The position numbers were made by a program, and so were the translations under genes. Shown one piece after another: positions 61,881 to 64,000 of a DNA stretch of 64,000 bases. The notes under the pieces are model-generated. The model was not told where the DNA came from, made no database searches, and saw only the letters and a list, made by a program, of their open reading frames with translations. Location of the stretch: contig NZ_NPBJ01000006.1 of NCBI RefSeq assembly GCF_002272075.1, forward strand, positions 1-64,000, written 5' to 3'. The stretch is from Terribacillus saccharophilus. Lineage in GTDB: Bacteria > Bacillota > Bacilli > Bacillales > Amphibacillaceae. Each line of letters opens with the position of its first letter. Position 1 is the stretch's first letter.

Positions 61881-62931
61881 TGTTACTTAAAGCATCGTCA
61901 ATCTGAGTTACATAATTATCGATCGTATACTCAATCGCAAGCGGATTTGGAGTTCCAGCTGCAGCCAAATCAGAATTATTTGCGATGAATACAACAGAAT
62001 CATTTTGAATTGCCTTAATCTGTCCTAAACGTGCATCATTCTTAACAGCTTCGTACGTGCTGTCATCACCGTACCCAATTATTATATCTGCATCATTTAG
62101 AACGTCTGCATTTTCTGCACTTAAGCTCAATGAGTAGGCAGCATCATCTTCAATTAAATCAGAAATGCTTTCAGGATATTCCATTCCCATTTCTTCTAGG
62201 AAAGCAACTCGGGAATCAGCTGGTGTATATAGATGGAACTCGGATAGATCTGTTGCTGAGAAGTTCACCCAAGCAACCTTTTTGCCTTTGATTTCAGGAT
62301 GTTCGTTTACTTTTTCTTCAATTGTACTCTCGGTATCAGCAATCAGCTGTTCGCCTTCTGCTTCCATTCCCATACCTTTTGCATTCATTGTTACTTGATC
62401 ACGCCATGACGTTGTCCAAGGAGAAGTCGGATAAGCTACCACAGGCGCAATCTCGCTCAGAGTATTATAATCCTCTTCTGTAAGACCAGAATAAGCCGCA
62501 AGAATGACATCTGGTTGTGAATCTGCAATAGCCTCAAAATCTAGTCCATCTGTATCTTGAAAGACATTTGGATTACTTTCACCTAACTCTTCTAGTTTCT
62601 CTGCTGTCCAAGGAAGAAGACCGCTGTCGTCCTGCACACCGAAGTTCGCAGCAGAAAAACCAACTGGCACAATACCAAGTGCAAGCGCAACATCTTGGTT
62701 ACCCCATTGTACAGTTGCTACTCGTTCAGGCTTAGATTCGATAACTGTTTCCCCGAAAGCATGTTCAATCGTAATAGGATAACCTTCTGTTGAAGCTGAA
62801 TCTCCTCCAGATGAATTGCTTCCTTCAGAATTCTCATCTGAGTTCGATTGACTGGAACATGCTGGAAGAACTAGTAGGAACAATGCCGAAAAGATTGCCA
62901 TCTTTAATATCGATTTATGCTTTTTGACCAT
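61870..62931 (-). CDS. Iron-siderophore-binding lipoprotein
   Basis: The 353-residue protein has a lipoprotein signal peptide (lipobox LPAC, Cys25), a Ser/Gly/Asp-rich tether (26-48) and a class III binding-protein fold (ERVATVQWGNQDVALALG, QPDVILAAYSG). It is anchored on the outer membrane face and delivers ferric siderophore, probably of hydroxamate or citrate type, to the two permeases. A Fur-like box lies upstream. Confidence 0.94.
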   Translation of the reverse strand: MVKKHKSILKMAIFSALFLLVLPACSSQSNSDENSEGSNSSGGDSASTEGYPITIEHAFGETVIESKPERVATVQWGNQDVALALGIVPVGFSAANFGVQDDSGLLPWTAEKLEELGESNPNVFQDTDGLDFEAIADSQPDVILAAYSGLTEEDYNTLSEIAPVVAYPTSPWTTSWRDQVTMNAKGMGMEAEGEQLIADTESTIEEKVNEHPEIKGKKVAWVNFSATDLSEFHLYTPADSRVAFLEEMGMEYPESISDLIEDDAAYSLSLSAENADVLNDADIIIGYGDDSTYEAVKNDARLGQIKAIQNDSVVFIANNSDLAAAGTPNPLAIEYTIDNYVTQIDDALSNNEQ

Positions 62932-63043
62932 TTGTTATTTCTCCCCTTTTATATATACAATCTATTAGTGCAAGACTATCTTACTCAAGTTGTGAAAGCT
63001 TTCGTTGAAAAATTATGTAATAGTTAGCCCTTTCTAATTGATA

Positions 63044-63064
63044 TTGGTTCTCATTATCAATGAT
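63044..63064 (-). promoter_or_regulatory. Fur-like box upstream of the siderophore importer
   Basis: TTGATAATGAGAACC on the minus strand matches the Fur consensus GATAATGATAATC arrangement at most positions. It lies about 115 bp before the lipoprotein start, so the operon is likely iron-repressed. Confidence 0.7.
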
Positions 63065-63159
63065 ACAATTAGTTATATTAGTTAATCAAGGCTTTTTTAC
63101 TACTTTTTAGACTATTTGGTGAAATTTGCTGTGTTTTGTCTGCTCTTCTAAAAAACGTT

Positions 63160-63189
63160 TTAAAAAAAGAGTCACATAAGTGACCCTTC
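63160..63189 (-). terminator. Terminator after the amino acid permease gene
   Basis: GGGTCAC/GTGACTC with a four-base loop, then seven T on the minus strand. Confidence 0.8.
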
Positions 63190-63205
63190 CAGAATACCGA
63201 TACCT

Positions 63206-64000
63206 TTATTGAGCTTTTTTTAATTTGGTTTCTTTTTCTGTTCTTTTCCGACCCATAATTATAGCTAGCACGATTAAAACTGCTAAAGCTGTAAAACAAA
63301 CAACTGTTCCGACTGAAATGCCTTTACTGAATGTTGACCCTATCAAAATGATGCCCAGCCCTGTAATTCCGACAATTGTTGTCGAAGGAAACAGCTTCAT
63401 CCTGAAATGTGGCATTTCAGCATATTCCGGCCGTAGTTTCAGCTGCGCTGCGCAAATACTCAGCCAAAGCAGCAGCATAGTGAATCCAGGAATAGTCATC
63501 ATCGTACCTATGATACTATCTGGAGCAAAGTAAGCTAATCCTGCGCCTATTAATAAAAACAGGCCATTCAGGGAGATAGCGTTGATTGGTGCACCTGATT
63601 TGGAAGTCTTCGTCAAAAGTTTTGGTGCCTCTCCTTTTTCAGCTAATGAAAACATCGTTCTAGAAGTGGCAAACATACCAGAGTTAGCTGCAGACAAAAC
63701 TGCTGTCAATAAAATGAAATTCATTACATGCGCTACTCCCGGTATTCCGATTGCATCCATTACTTGAATGAAGGGACTTTCTGTTCCGGCAACTTGATTC
63801 CAAGGGATAAGTCCAGCAATGATTGTGATAGGCGCAATGTAAAACAGCAATACACGCCAAACGACGCCTTTGATTACTTTAGGCAATACCTTTTTCACAT
63901 CTTTTGTTTCAGATATAGCTACCCCGATTAACTCGGATCCTCCAAATGAGAACATAACAATCAAGCAGGCTGCGAATACTCCTTGTATCCCATTTGGGAA
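63206..64000 (-). CDS. APC-type amino acid permease, C-terminal part (N terminus beyond the right edge)
   Basis: At least 264 residues are visible. The reading frame is open to the window edge (FPNGIQGVFAACLIVMFSF), so the start is not seen. It has the amino-acid permease signature FGGSELIGVAISETKD and about eight of twelve expected helices, ending with a basic tail. It is closest in pattern to the AapA/YcgH/RocE group; the substrate is not predictable. A terminator follows the stop. Confidence 0.9.
   Translation of the reverse strand, partial: FPNGIQGVFAACLIVMFSFGGSELIGVAISETKDVKKVLPKVIKGVVWRVLLFYIAPITIIAGLIPWNQVAGTESPFIQVMDAIGIPGVAHVMNFILLTAVLSAANSGMFATSRTMFSLAEKGEAPKLLTKTSKSGAPINAISLNGLFLLIGAGLAYFAPDSIIGTMMTIPGFTMLLLWLSICAAQLKLRPEYAEMPHFRMKLFPSTTIVGITGLGIILIGSTFSKGISVGTVVCFTALAVLIVLAIIMGRKRTEKETKLKKAQ

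Overview
The window is a contiguous piece of chromosome from an endospore-forming member of the Bacillaceae with moderate-to-low GC. This follows from sporulation genes (safA, spo0B, spoIVFA, spoIVFB, a spoIIB-like SPOR gene), liaFSR, an RsbR protein and Bacillus-type gene order. A Terribacillus-like genus is a guess from general gene content, not something the sequence proves. No rRNA, tRNA, CRISPR array, insertion sequence or prophage was seen.

Region 1 (1-14.7 kb, all minus strand) is the conserved core block radC-mreBCD-minCD-spoIVFA-spoIVFB-rng-rplU-prp-rpmA-spo0B-obg-pheB-pheA-safA. It covers cell shape, division-site placement, sporulation signalling, ribosome assembly and phenylalanine synthesis. 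Relative to B. subtilis (from memory) it lacks maf beside radC and the nad genes between pheA and safA. It carries an RNase E/G gene, and two unrelated genes sit between minD and spoIVFA.

Region 2 (14.8-28.3 kb) is a complete Gram-positive type IV pilus locus: minor pilins, pilB, pilT, pilC, major pilin, prepilin peptidase, pilM, pilN, pilO. A class II cyclic-di-GMP riboswitch lies directly before the major pilin gene. PilB carries two c-di-GMP-binding (MshEN-type) repeats. A membrane GAF-GGDEF diguanylate cyclase is encoded a few kb away. Divergent from the minor pilins is a 590-residue protein with a prepilin N terminus, an acidic proline-rich stalk and a repetitive beta-solenoid-like C terminus, which may be a pilus-tip adhesin. 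This is the most interesting system in the window.

Region 3 (28.3-39 kb) holds folC, an operon of two RimK-like ATP-grasp ligases plus a 2H phosphoesterase, an orphan ABC ATPase, a tiny parvovirus-type phospholipase A2 homologue, an MFS-liaF-liaS-liaR operon, and a sigma factor followed by a second ClpP.

Region 4 (39-64 kb) is accessory metabolism. It has a catabolic operon (RraA-like aldolase, dehydrogenase, TRAP permease) with an RpiR regulator and a cre-like site; a guanidine-I riboswitch controlling a paired SMR exporter; a Crh-like protein lacking both phosphosites; and a MerR/AdhA/SDR regulon with matching 19-bp-spacer promoters. It continues with an RsbR stress protein, a GntR-controlled tartrate/malate-type dehydrogenase and CitMHS transporter that share operators, a Fur-controlled siderophore ABC importer, and a partial amino-acid permease at the right edge.
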